Shown here: piece by piece, positions 45,556 through 56,319 of the stretch | Numbering within the stretch: position 1 is the stretch's first letter | Layout of the letters: each line of letters starts with the position of its first letter | NCBI GenBank assembly: GCA_012845835.1 | Contig: JABAKD010000023.1 | Location: 21,980,203-22,044,202, forward strand | Direction: 5' to 3' | Length of the DNA: 64,000 bases | Origin: Undaria pinnatifida | Lineage: Eukaryota; Sar; Phaeophyceae; Laminariales; Alariaceae | Notes under the pieces: model-generated | Seen by the model: the letters and a program-made list of their open reading frames with translations, nothing else | The model's database searches: none | Told to the model about the DNA's origin: nothing | Program-made: the position numbers and the translations under genes

Positions 45556-47187
45556 ATGATGGCTGAACTGGGGAACGAGAATCCTGCGGTCAGCTCATCT
45601 CAGGATGGATCGCAGGAGGTTGTTGATAGGATGGGTTCCTTAGAGACACAGTTGTCTGAGCTTGCGACTGTAGTGTCACCTCAGCAAGATCTACTTAAGT
45701 CGCTCGTTGAGATGCAGCAAGGAAAGGAAGTGGAATCCTCTGGTTCTAAGCGTGTTGCACCTAGAGACACCAGACTAGAGGCTGGTGCGAACCAATCGGG
45801 TGCCACCGGCGGGGCCGCGGGAACTATGAGCGGCGATGCCCAAGGTTTTGGCGTGTCCAGCAGGCGGGTTGGGAGTAGGAGTGTCAGCGCAGGCTTGAAC
45901 CCTCATATCTGCTGAAAACCGTTCCTCTGTTCCTGCAGCAAACTTTGGTTCGATTCACGGGACTGTCGGTGGGGCTGCTGTAGGTAGCCAGTCCGCTGTT
46001 CCGCCCGCTCCTTCTCTGTCGAGTGAGTGGTGGGGAAATGTCGCCAGTGGAAACACACTGATTCCTGGGGCTGACATTACTGACACAGGAGAGAAGTTGG
46101 ATAGGGGTCCTTTTGAAGTTCCCAAAGCTCCTGTTTTTGACGGCAGCGACGTGTCGTACCCCTCATGGTCGCAGAACGTTCTGCTGAGTGCCCGACACAA
46201 CAACGTGTATGAGGCGTGTGCTTCCGAGATTGAGATTCCGATTGCAGACATTGGTTTTGACTTGACGCCCTGGCTAGAGAAGGGTTTCAATGTGGGTGTG
46301 ATTCGTCAGGCGGAGATGGCTTGGTGGTTTCTGTTCGTCTGCTTGAAGAAGGATAGTCTGAAAACCATGGCTAGGCACGCTGGTTCCCCAGCAACGCGTT
46401 TCGTGTGCTAAAGGATCATTTTCTGCCGTTGAGCCAGAGTCAGGTTCGTGTGCAGGAGGAGAAGCTGAACTCACTACGCATGCGTTCGAACGAAAATCCC
46501 GCAACCTTCTTTGCAGCCATGAGAGAGACGCTTGGTGTTCTGCAAATGCTTGAAGTCAAGAAAGATGACAAGGAGGTGTGCAATATGATGCTTCAAGGGC
46601 TGTCGCACGAGTACAAGACTTTGCGTGAGACTCTTGTAGTGTTCTGTCCGAATGACCCATCGTTCATCGAGACTAAATTGCGTAGGCGTTACCTAGACTT
46701 GCAGGCACAGGGTGGTTCCAAGAAGCCCAGTAGTGTTGCTCTGGTGTCTAGGAATGAGAGGAAGAGTAGCAAGAAGCACAACAACAAGCCGAAGTCTAAC
46801 TCCGAGTCTGATTCGTCCAAAAAAAAGACTTTTCAGGGGAAGTGTTTCAAGTATGGGGAGAAGGGTCACTTGAGGAAGGACTGCCTGGCTCGCATCATCG
46901 CTCATCCCACACAGACTGGGAAATCCGAGGCCGACGAGGATGACAGCGGTGAGAAGTCTGACGTTTCTTATTTGGAGCGTCTGCTAGCACGCCAGAATGA
47001 TGTGATTGTGCAGGCATGTGAAGAGTTGGGCAGTATGATGTATGATGTTTCTGGTTTGAAGTGTCTGCTGACATCACGAGATGATCTGATTTTGAGCGCT
47101 GTCAACAAGGATATGATTATGAACGCTGTTAACAGTCTAAGTATTTCGAGGATTGGTATGCGGACACGGGCACTGCTTTTCACATGA
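45556..47187 (+). pseudogene. Copia-2 Gag
   Basis: Three consecutive frames (45556-45915, 46097-46411, 46405-47187) together cover a copia Gag. An N-terminal acidic region comes first. A capsid region follows with FEVPKAPVFDGSDVSYPSW and LEKGFNVGVIRQAEMAWWFL. A second half contains ALRMRSNENPATFFAAMRET-like helices and a basic linker. A zinc knuckle CFKYGEKGHLRKDC at about 46842 has Tyr in place of the second Cys. Frame breaks lie near 45915 and 46405. Confidence 0.78.
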
Positions 47188-48330
47188 CAGATTCTCTCGC
47201 TTGCATGAAGGATTTGAAGCCTTGCCAGAAGAACGTTAACGGGATTGGTGGCGTGTCTTGTGAGGCAGAATTCTCTGGAGCACTGGAGTTGGTGTTTGTG
47301 ACTGCTGACAGCGAGTTTTCAGAAGAGCTGAAGAACGTGTTGTACTCCCCCAACTTGGGATACAACCTCTTTTCTCCGAGCGCAGAGTTTGATGGCGAGT
47401 AATGGGATGGTCTTGGTGGTCCTGATGGTGTTATGACTGTTTTTCAAGGACAAGTCACTTTTCAGAACTCCGATGGCATGCTGATTGCGACTGTGTGTCG
47501 TCTAGGAGAAATCTCTATTGGTACGGTGTTGGCTGCCCTCACTCCTTCAAACCCCAAGCATAAAACCACGATGGATGTGAACGAGTTCCACAACATTTGT
47601 GCTCATTTGCACGAGGGATTGCTTCGTACTATTGCAAGGCGACTAGGTACCGAGTTGGTTGGTGACATGCATGCTTGTACGGAATGTTCAATGTCGAAGA
47701 CTATTAGGAAAGGAATTTCCCGTGAAACTAAACGTAGATCAGATAAAAAGTTGGGCAGAGTTTTTGTTGACCTGGGAGGGAGGATAGACGTTGCGTCCGT
47801 AGGGGGTAAACATTACCCCATACTTGTGAAGGATGATTTCACAAGGCGTGCATGGATGTATTTCCTGATAAATAAATCAGACGCTGAAAGTGCTTTCCGC
47901 AGTTTTCTTGCGAGTGTGCGTGCTGATGGGATCCCATCATTGGTTGAGATTGTTAAATCTGACAATGGAGGGGAGTTTTTCGGGGGGGAATTCGCATCTG
48001 TGTGCAATGAGATTTTGATCAAACAACAGTTCACTCCGGCTTATAGTCCGCAATATTATTATTTAGTATTGCAGAGCGTGGGTTGGGATTGATTGAAGAG
48101 GCTGCGATGGCGGCTCGTATTCAGGCGAAAGTTCTATTTGGGCATGTGCAGTTACCTAAGACTGACAAACTCTGGCTGAAGCTATGCACTGGGCTTGGGA
48201 AGCAATGAACCACACCGCATGTTTTGCTAACCCTGACTCTAAGTCACCGTATGAGATGTGGTATGGAGAACCTCGTCCTGCTAGACCGTATCCGTTTTTG
48301 AAACAGGCGTACTGCAGGTAGTAGCGACCG
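47150..48330 (+). pseudogene. Copia-2 protease and integrase
   Basis: YADTGTAFHMTDS at about 47160 is the retropepsin active site. After a short gap the integrase begins with the HHCC zinc region (FHNICAHLHEG ... CTECSM). It continues with RVFVDLGGRID (first Asp) and VEIVKSDNGGEFFGGEF (second Asp) in 47433-48092. A TATTATTATTTA expansion at about 48053 shifts the frame before the AERGLGLIEEAA segment holding the catalytic Glu. The core ends near AEAMHWAWEAMNH ... YEMWYGEPRPARP (about 48180-48290). The linker up to 49060 is P/E-rich and unrecognised. Confidence 0.82.
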
Positions 48331-49129
48331 TCGAAGCTGTTACGGAAGGGTGATAGTTGCTTCTCTGTCGGTCCTTCGAGAAACCACCCCCGTGATTGTC
48401 ATAGAGTACTTACGAGGGCTGGGACCATTCAGGAAACGAGAGATGTGACGTGGGAGGTGTTGCCGTCACAGCTCCCTCCACTGCAGCCTTCCTTGCCGAT
48501 AGAGATCGCAGAAGAGGGAGGGGAGGAATATGACGACGATGTGGAAGCCGAGGTATGGCCGGTCGTTGGGAAGGAGTTGCCCACACACTTTTAAGATGTG
48601 ATGTAACGGCTTCTGGTGCAGGAATCGATGAGGTTGTCAGTGTTGATGCAGGCAGTGTAGGCCAATACCCCTCTGTTCCATCTTCTCCCTCTGAACCGTC
48701 TTCGCCCGTCAACAATTCCTCCGATAGAGCAGCTCCCTCTGTCTTCTCCAGCGCCTGAGACTGATGGGGAGGGGCAGGGAGGGCAGGAGGCAGGGGAGGT
48801 AAAGATGGGGAATCCAGGAGGGGATGATGAGGTAGAGTGGATTGGGCCGGGAGGGCATGATGATGTAAAGTCGATTGGGTCGGGAGGGCCGGTCGAAGCG
48901 GAGGCACCCCCTCCAGCCGCTCGTCGTCCGCGGCATGTCACTAAGCTTGCTGACTTTAATACTCCTGCGCGTGAGAATGACGAAGTAAGAGACGGTAGAA
49001 CTCGCGCGCAAACCCGTGCAGTTAACCAGCAGAGCGTACCCGGCGTTGTGGCCACCCTATAACCCATCTCCGCATCAGATATAGTATATGCACTTGTAGC
49101 GGAGCAGAGAGCAGGTGACGAAATCGAAT

Positions 49130-49818
49130 TGCCGAAAGAACTGGTTCAGATATTGTCAGAGCCTGGTAGCTATCAAAAAGCCCAGCAATCGAAGTACGCC
49201 AAGATTTGGGAGTAAGCCAGGTCTGCCGAAATTGAAGGCTTGATAAGAGCAGGAACGTTCACGTTAGCACCAAAGGTCCCAGTAGGCTGTAATGTGATTG
49301 ATGCTAGATGGGTTTTCAAATGGAAAGCAGACGAAACAGGGAAAATAGTAAAGGCCAAGGCTAGGCTTGTAGCGAAGGGCTTCAAGCAGAAGTATGGTGT
49401 GGACTATCTTGAGACTTTCTCGCCTACCGCAAATGCTGCATCTCAGCGATTGTTAGTAGCGTTGGCGTGCAAGTACAACTTGGAAGTACTCCACTGGGAT
49501 ATTAAGAAAGCGTTTGTTCAGTCTGAATTGGATCACGAGGTGTTCATAAAGTTGCCTCCTGGCTGCGGTTCGATGTCAGGAAAGGTTGCCCGTTTGAACA
49601 AGAGTTTGTACGGATTGAACCAGGCATCTAGAACATTCTACAAAAGGCTAGTGTCGGACCTGAAGAGGATTGGTTTCGAGCAGTCAATGTCTGACCCCTG
49701 TGTCCTGCGTTTCATGATGGGAGACGAGGTGGTGGGGATGGTCGCGATTCACGTGGATGATATTCTGTATGCAGGAACTAAGAGTCTGACTAAGGTGGTT
49801 GTGACAAGCACTGGGTGA
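49130..49818 (+). pseudogene. Copia-2 reverse transcriptase
   Basis: RVT_2-type RT. After one stop at about 49213 comes VIDARWVFKWKADETGKIVK, then ARLVAKGFKQKYGVDYLETF, the palm VLHWDIKKAFVQSELDHEVF and SLYGLNQASRTFYKRL. The catalytic box reads AIHVDDILYAG at about 49750, so both aspartates are intact. The frame ends at 49818 with a shift into the connection domain. Confidence 0.9.
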
Positions 49819-50715
49819 CTCTTCCTACGAAAAAATTGGATGAGGTCAAGGTCAAGTTATTTCTTGGTTGCGAATTTATTCGCGACCGCGAGGCTGGCAC
49901 GATTGAGATTTCTCAAGAGAGTTACATCAGGAGTGTTGTCGAGAAATTCAATATTTGTCGCACCAGCTCGACCCCTGCTTCCCTTGCCAACGACAACAGG
50001 TCCTTGAAGGAGGATGAGGGGGCAGGAGATGTGCAGTTCCGAGAGGTGGTGCGGAGCCTGATGTGGATCGCCAGCCAGACGAGGCCTGACATCTCGAATG
50101 CTGTGCGGGCTGTGGCGAGGCACTCTCACGAGCCAAAGAGAAGCCACTAGAAAGGCAGCCCAGAAGATGCTGAATTATCTTCTGGAAACGGCGCATCTAA
50201 CTCTGAAGTTCAACCAGAACCGTTCGGTAGACGTAGGCACGTTGGTGTACGTAGATGCCGACTTTGTGAGCAAGGCCACTGACCGTAAATCAGTTTCGGA
50301 AGCGATGGTGTGTGTGGCTGCGATGCTTGTGGTTTGGATTTCTAGGACGCAGAAATGCGTTTCACAGTCGACTTCTGAAGCAGAGTATCTTGCGATGGGC
50401 GATAGTGTGAAGGAGGCTGTGTTTGTGAACGAAATGCTTCAGTTCCTGAGGCCTAGTAGGAAGCCTCGTGAGATCGACGTCCTTGAGGACAACGAAGAAG
50501 CGATTTCGCTTGCAGAGAATCCGCTTAGCTCGAGTAGGAGTAAGCACAACGACATGAGGCACCATTTTCTCAGGAATTTGACCAAGGAGGGTATGGTCGA
50601 GGTCATGCATGTTCCCAGCGAAAAACAGCATGCGGACATCCTCACGAAGGCTCTGCCGAGAGATCTTTTTGAAGTTCACCGCGACTTTGCACTTGGCTCG
50701 AGGGATGAAAAGTAG
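49815..50715 (+). pseudogene. Copia-2 connection and RNase H
   Basis: Frame 49815-50150 (LGCEFIRDREAGTIEISQES, REVVRSLMWIASQTRPDISN) overlaps frame 50098-50715. The latter holds RNase H: VYVDADFVSKATDRKSVS (Asp), QSTSEAEYLAMGDSVKEAVF (Glu), VLEDNEEAISLAENP (Asp) and EKQHADILTKALPRDLFEVH. Catalytic residues are present. Only the frame change near 50110 separates it from RT. Confidence 0.88.
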
Positions 50716-50793
50716 AATTCTGAGCCATATTTTTATTTTGTTCTCTTTGGTATATCATTTTGGTCTGGCAGATACAACAGCCCCTAGGGAGGG

Positions 50794-51220
50794 TGTACGT
50801 GATAGCGGCCGTGTGTATCGACTGAGTTGCGGTGGGACATCTGATTGGGTGATTTGAATAGCGGAACTGTCGATCTGAGGTTGCCGAGCTAGCACATAGG
50901 AATACTCTTTGTGGTGCTGCAGTAGTTCGGTAGATAGTACACACCTAAGGGTTATACATTGGGCCGTAGGAGTATGTATGGTACATCGGACAATTGTCAG
51001 GTAGAATACTCCCGTATTGTTGCTAGAGGTCGGAAAACGGCTTATTGCCGTGATCGGTACGTTGCATTGGTCCGATTGTGTGCATCTTTCCGAAGTGGCG
51101 TGGGAGCTCGCAGCCTTTGTGCTCGCCCCACTCGTTCACTCCACTTCCCGACCTGTCTCTCCAGACCAAGGTCTCATTAATACAATATCTCTTTCTCCAG
51201 AAGTCACGAATTTACCAACA
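50794..51220 (+). repeat. Copia-2 3' LTR
   Basis: 427 bp beginning TGTACGTGATAGCGGCC and ending CACGAATTTACCAACA, about 97 percent identical to the 5' LTR by eye. Confidence 0.93.
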
Positions 51221-51225
51221 GAAGC

Positions 51226-51385
51226 AGGAGGACTACAGCCACCGGCCTGGGGTGGCAATGTTAAGGATTAAGGTAGATTCTCAGCCAAAACATATACAGT
51301 ATAGGGAAAGGAAACAGTAGATAAAAAGAAAAGATGTTATTAAGATACGGCCTCGAAAGGCCTGTAATTATCCGAATTTGAGACC
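51226..51385 (+). pseudogene. LINE-R copy 2 last codons and 3' tail
   Basis: Directly after the GAAGC duplication the LINE-R frame ends with GGLQPPAWGGNVKD and TAA (51269-51271). An A-rich 3' region follows (AAAACATATACAG...AGTAGATAAAAAGAAAAG) up to the next LTR element. Confidence 0.7.
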
Positions 51386-51689
51386 TGTTGATTGTATGCT
51401 TGGATATGATACGGGTATGATCGCGGTTCAGTATAGAAGGGATTTCCAGTGATAGGTTGGCTACATCGTAGCGGTATATCGGGATGGTGGAATTATTTTG
51501 GCTATTTCGCCGTCACTCCTCGTTGTGCTTCTTCTACCGAGTAAGCCTCCTCCTCTCCACGATGTGCCTTGGCTAGGAGCAACGCAATATATATACGCAT
51601 TTTACTTGTCTTCATGCCGGTGACTCCACTACCCCATTACCGTCAGCTCAACGGGTAAGCCCTCTACGCTGAGTAGGGATCAACCAACA
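51386..51689 (+). repeat. LTR-3 5' LTR
   Basis: 304 bp, TGTTG...CCAACA, containing GGTTGGCTACATCGTAGCGG and TATATATACGCATTTTACTT. Confidence 0.88.
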
Positions 51690-51842
51690 TGATAATTATC
51701 GCGTACCGTACGCTGTACTTTCCCTGTTCGAAGCAAAGGGTATTGAGTGACGTGGGCTCTTCTGCGGAAGAGAGTTAGCTAGAGATATCACAAAAACAGA
51801 CCTCCGTGTGAAAGGGAGCGAGCTGGGTGCCTTATTTGAACC

Positions 51843-52121
51843 ATGCCTGAGGATGAGGTAAATATGGGCGATGTGGACCGGGACGTGAAAGCTTTGGCAG
51901 AGAGAGCGGGGAGCTCTCAAAGGGCCAAGATGCGGGAGCTGGAAGAGCTTCTCGCCACAAGGGACCCACTCGAGAAAGAAATCGAGGGCGGTTTCCGTTA
52001 TGGTTTCCGGACCATAGACCAGATTTCGGCAGGATGGGCTGAGTTCTACCGAATCAAAGGTCGCATTAAGGAAAACCGCGAGTACTCGCAACTTCTCCTC
52101 GAGCTCTCAAGCTTCTCTTGA
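51843..52121 (+). CDS. LTR-3 ORF a, unknown charged helical protein
   Basis: 92 residues from ATG, strongly charged and probably helical (DRDVKALAERAGSSQRAKMR, then EELLATRDPLEKEIEGG and FYRIKGRIKENREYSQLL). It is placed where Gag would begin, just after the 5' LTR. No zinc knuckle. Family unknown; it may be a divergent Gag or a captured host fragment. Confidence 0.4.
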   Translation: MPEDEVNMGDVDRDVKALAERAGSSQRAKMRELEELLATRDPLEKEIEGGFRYGFRTIDQISAGWAEFYRIKGRIKENREYSQLLLELSSFS

Positions 52122-52178
52122 CGACAAGAGAAGCAAACGCGATCGCAGCGAAGTCAGATACGAGAGAGGGGAGCGGGC

Positions 52179-52757
52179 TTGACCAGGTCAGAGTCACAGC
52201 TCGTATTACCACTACTTGCGACTGGGAGTGGGAGCGCTGCACAGCAGCAGCCGCAGCAGCCGCAGCAGCCGCAGCAGCCGCAGCAGCCGCAGCAGCAGCA
52301 GTTCAAGAAGGCGGTGGTTGTGGCTTGCAGAGATGAGGTGGGCTTAGAGACGAGGGGGAAAGAGCAGGAGGAGCTCTTGCAGCTGCCATTGCAGCAGAAG
52401 GAGAAGCTGCAACCGCCCGCGGCACCACCCCCTGTTTGGACGTCACAGCTCGTATTCCCACTGCTCGAGACTGGGAGCGAGAGAACTGCACAGCAGCAGT
52501 CGGAGGGGCAGCAGGAGCAGTTTGAGACGGGGGAGAAAAGACGGCTCCAAGATTTGGTTGTGAAACTAAATTACGAGCAGTATCTGTCGTGCTCCGTGGG
52601 AGCGCCGGCTGCTGAACCCGTTCATGTATGGGCCCGGGTTGGAGTCGGCACAAGGTGGCTGGTTGCGGTGGAGGACGCTGGGTGTGGAAGGCGCGGACAC
52701 CCAGGTGGAGAACCCTTCCAACCGTTTGCACCAGACAAAGTCAACAACCACAGTTGA
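52179..52757 (+). CDS. LTR-3 ORF b, glutamine-rich protein
   Basis: 192 residues with a Q/P tract encoded by a (GCAGCC)n repeat at 52241-52301. A module occurs twice: SQLVLPLLATGSGSAAQQQ and SQLVFPLLETGSERTAQQQ. The C-terminal third (NYEQYLSCSVGAPAAEPVHV) is not recognised. It follows ORF a in the next frame with a 57-bp gap, so the two may be one frameshifted gene. Confidence 0.4.
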   Translation: MTRSESQLVLPLLATGSGSAAQQQPQQPQQPQQPQQPQQQQFKKAVVVACRDEVGLETRGKEQEELLQLPLQQKEKLQPPAAPPPVWTSQLVFPLLETGSERTAQQQSEGQQEQFETGEKRRLQDLVVKLNYEQYLSCSVGAPAAEPVHVWARVGVGTRWLVAVEDAGCGRRGHPGGEPFQPFAPDKVNNHS

Positions 52758-52799
52758 TGTCATGAACAATTGTTGCTGTCCGGGCTTTGTCTTGATTCT

Positions 52800-54336
52800 A
52801 AGGTAATACAGCAGGTAGGGGACTCTTGCTGTGTGAAAGTACATGTGAAATGCAGTCGCGACATACGATACTGCTAACTATACAACAGTAGTATTTGACT
52901 GACGTAGCGATGACATGTTACTCTTTGGGGCTGAGGCTATCATTTCCTTTCGCATTCTTTGCGGTTACGACTTTTTTTCGCGTTAAATCATAGCAAAGGA
53001 CAGAGTAGTTTGGGCAGAGGGACGGGCAGGATAAGTGCTTGTGTCTGCCCCCCAGCCCCTCTTGCCCCAACCACCGGCAAATGTGATTGCTTGTGGTATG
53101 ATAGCTCTGCTGATCAACATGTTACTAGGCACAGGATGCAGGATGCTTGACGGGTTGATAATAGATTATGCCAGCAGTAGCTAGAGCTTGCTTGCGACAG
53201 CCGTATTTTCTGTCTGTCGTATGTACAGCAGTTCGGTGCTTTGGTTCATTTTCAGCCAACCATTTTTCCTCACGCACCAAAGAGGAAAGGAATTGAGAAC
53301 GAATTCGCAATCTCCGAAACATAATATTTGATTTCGGTTGTGTGCCGTGTATTTTCTTAACAAATTCCTGGTACGATATCGTACGTTATCCGGTTTTACA
53401 GATAAATTGGTGACGGTTGATGGCTGTAGGGGTATGGTTCGTACCAGTAGTACTATATTTACGGTACGCCCGGGAGATGATGACGGGTATTGATAGTACG
53501 ATGCCAGTAGTAGTATATTTCGGGTACGCACGAGAGATGATACCACATATTTTGCAGTTTGGTTGTCTGATACAATGCAGGCTACTTCCAGAATAGCTGG
53601 TTGTCAACCTCAACAGCGATCTAGCATAGTGCGGTACACGAAATGAAGAAACCGGTAGTGAGGAAATATAGTATTACTCACGTGTTATGTTGCGACATGT
53701 GGTGGAAATATCGGGATGTGTTTTTCTCGTTAAACTCAAGATTCCACCCTGATCTTGTCCCGGTTATGCCTACTGTATTATGATGTGACATGCTTTGCTT
53801 GACAATGATTGATGATAGGATTTAGATTATGTTCAAGTCTCCGTTTGTTAGATCGCCCCCTCAACTCCCCTCACCCTTACCATGCGCGTGTGCAGAGTGT
53901 TATGATAAGCGCAATCTGCTGTATGCCGGACCAAAAAAAAAAATGAGCAGGGGGAATGGGGTAGAAGGTTCTTTTAGTCCACAGTTAGGCGCTCAAACAT
54001 TTTATGTACGTAGTATACGAGCATTTTGAGTACAGACGAAAATAGTCAACCTTCCTGCGTTTGTATTGGAGTTTACCTGATACCGTATCCTATATACGCG
54101 TTTTGGTCAAGGTTGCGAAACAGTTTAAATGATCGAAATTTATTTATCCCGGTAGCTTATCAAGTAGCAGCATGGATAACACTCTTTGCAGCACTGTGAT
54201 ACTACGTGTCGCTCTTCCGGGAAGGAGCATGCGGAATAACTTGACCCTCGATATAACAACCTCGTCACGTGTAACGAGGCGTTTGCGCTCTGATATATCG
54301 GTACTCTGAAACAGAAAGAAACGCGCGGTTGAATTC
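52800..54336 (+). other. LTR-3 interior, no genes recognised
   Basis: AT-rich DNA with a short imperfect repeat at 53440-53540 (CCAGTAGTA(G/C)TATATTT.CGGTACGC.CG.GAGATGAT, twice). Nothing else supported. Confidence 0.5.
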
Positions 54337-54630
54337 GTGCTGTACCGGCATCAAACAGTTGTCGAGTTAACTCTAAAATATAGTGACATATTGCGGGATT
54401 TGATAAATTTAGCGGGGTTTGCGGTGAATGGTGATATATGCGTTAGTTTGGGTGGGACAAACCCGCTCGAGGAAGGTCTCATACAGACTGGCCTTTTTAA
54501 CGAGCTGGTCGGATGCTTGATGCACATTGCAAACGCAGTGAGAGCGGTGGCTAGGAACACGAATTCACCGAGGAAGTTACACTGGAAGACTGCAGTTGGT
54601 ATTTTCGCTTTCACCGGGATTTTGTTATGA
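54337..54630 (+). pseudogene. LTR-3 copia pol remnant
   Basis: NPLEEGLIQTGLFNELVGCL, MHIANAVRAVARNTNSP and HWKTAVGIFAF align with the connection region of Copia-2 (REVVRSLMWIASQT, ISNAVRAVARHSHEP). This shows the element once carried a copia pol. The TRPD core is missing. Confidence 0.6.
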
Positions 54631-54715
54631 ACATTTGATTTGGGAGAATGGTAGAATATCTCATGATTTAGTACGCTAGGTTCGCTGTTTCTACTGTTTA
54701 ACAATGATGTGCGAC

Positions 54716-55262
54716 ATTTTTGGGACTTGGGGACGGCAACGATTTTTGGTAAATTACCCGGGGTCATCCCTGCGTAATCATTTTATGGTTTCCTCAACTA
54801 GCCCCGTAATGAGACCCAGCTGAGCCAAATCGTTTAGTTTCTATCCTGAAGGAGGGGTCACGCCCACCTTTTACCGCTTTTGCGGGGCAGGATTCGCTTG
54901 ATGTGATACGGAGTATATTATGACCTGGAAGAATGAGATTTTCGGGACTTGGAGACAGCAACGGTTTTTCGTAAACTACTAGGGGTCATCCCTGCGTAAT
55001 CATTCTATGGTTTTCTCAACTAGCCCCAAAATGAGACCACGCTGAGCCAAATCGTTTAGTTTTTATCATGCAAGGAGGGGTCCACGCCCACCTGTTACCG
55101 CTTGTGCGGGGCAGGATTCGCTCGATTTGATACGGAGTGTATTATGAGCTTGAAGTATGAGATTTTCGGGACTTGGCAAAGCCAAATCGTTTAGTTTTCA
55201 TCCTGCAAGGAGGGGTCACGCCAACCTGTTACCGCTTGCGCGGGTTAGGATTCGCTTGACTA
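54716..55262. repeat. ~223-bp tandem repeat, 2.5 units, in LTR-3
   Basis: ATTTT(T/C)GGGACTTGG starts at 54716, 54938 and 55162. Units share GGGGTCATCCCTGCGTAATC, TGAGCCAAATCGTTTAG and GGAGGGGTCACGCCCACCT. The third unit has lost about 100 bp internally. Confidence 0.93.
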
Positions 55263-56018
55263 CTTAAGAGGCTTATGGTTCGTTAAGTAGGAAAAAGGTC
55301 TCAAACTCGACGAGTTCGATACGTCTGAACCCGAGGGCGACTAACTTTTTACGAACTGATTTGAATAGTTTGTTGACGGATTATTCTGCATATATTAGCT
55401 GGATTTTGGTACTTTTAAGTGTGCATGGTATTTAGGGAGGCGAGTAACTGTTTCTTGACTTCTGAAATAATACTGTTTCACGATTGCGTTGTCTAGCATG
55501 ACATTATTTTGCTCTGGATTTGAGAATTTGGAACCTGAATGGATTTTTAGTATGTACCCAGCCGGGAGGCATTTGTCTAATTCGAAAGTATTCGAAAATG
55601 AATTTTGAGACTGCTGTCAGATCACAATTGTTGGCATCCCTATTCTATAGAGCTGACAACCGTTTTATAAGGAAGGCTGAGTGCTGATTATAAGACCGAT
55701 CTTGGAGTTTTTGGATTTTTGGTATTTGGATTTTAGATTTGAGTTGTCGGTCTATGGATTTCGGATTTGAGTTTTGTTTTTGGACTTAGGATTTTACTAA
55801 TTAGATCTTAGGTTCGCGAAAATTGATGTTGGATACTGTCCCTGAATTGTGTCTCTAGATTTATGGAGTGCTTTCCAAGGACTCTGGTGCTGAAAGCTTT
55901 GTTTCTTGTGACAGTAGTATTGGGAAGATATTGATTGACCGTATTTTTCGTTGATTCGTTTTACGCTGATGATATGATAGTATAGCATCATGCCGTATCA
56001 TTTACGAAGCAGGGAGGC
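55263..56018 (+). other. LTR-3 3' interior, AT-rich
   Basis: Low-complexity GGATTT/TTGGATTTT stretch at 55705-55800; no gene recognised. Confidence 0.5.
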
Positions 56019-56319
56019 TGTTGATTGTATGCTTGGATATGATACGGATATGATCGCGGTTGAGTATAGAAGGGGTTTACAGTGATAGGTTGGCTACATC
56101 GTAGCGGTATATCGGGATGGTGGAATTATTTTGGCTATTTCGCTGTCACTCTTCGTTGTGCTTCTTCTACCGGGTGAATCTTCTCTCCACGATGTGCCTT
56201 GGCTAGGAGCAACATAATATAAATACGTATTTTACTTGTCTTCATACCGGTGACTCCACTACCCCACTACTGTCAGCTCAACGGGTAAGCCTTCTACGCT
56301 GAGTAGGGATCAACAAACA
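56019..56319 (+). repeat. LTR-3 3' LTR
   Basis: 301 bp, TGTTG...CAAACA, preceded by the purine-rich AGCAGGGAGGC. A few percent different from the 5' LTR. Confidence 0.88.

Larger units (their letters stand above)
45045..51220 (+). mobile_element. Copia-2: Ty1/copia-type LTR retrotransposon
   Basis: Complete structure: LTRs 45045-45470 and 50794-51220 (TGTxC...CCAACA), 5-bp target duplication GAAGC, polypurine-like CTAGGGAGGG before the 3' LTR, and gag-PR-INT-RT-RNase H in copia order. The LTRs differ at only about a dozen sites by eye, so insertion was fairly recent, though coding frames already carry several breaks. It sits inside LINE-R copy 2. Confidence 0.93.
39784..51385 (+). mobile_element. 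LINE-R copy 2, 5'-truncated, split by Copia-2
   Basis: From about 39784 the plus strand matches the reverse complement of 3830-1620 of copy 1, starting in mid-ORF as expected for 5' truncation. After about 41998 it departs from copy 1 and goes straight into a pre-RT and RT region. Copia-2 (45045-51220) interrupts it; the element's last codons and 3' tail resume at 51226. The frame is broken by stops such as TAG in the GAS motif (39926), TAA at 40817 and TAA at 41489. Confidence 0.8.
51386..56319 (+). mobile_element. LTR-3: third LTR retroelement, largely non-coding
   Basis: LTRs 51386-51689 and 56019-56319 (TGTTGATTGTATGCTTGG ... CA) are highly similar. Flanks AGACC and AGATC form an imperfect 5-bp target duplication. 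The interior holds two unknown ORFs, a decayed copia RNase H-adjacent fragment and tandem repeats, but no complete pol, so it is non-autonomous or eroded. Confidence 0.8.
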
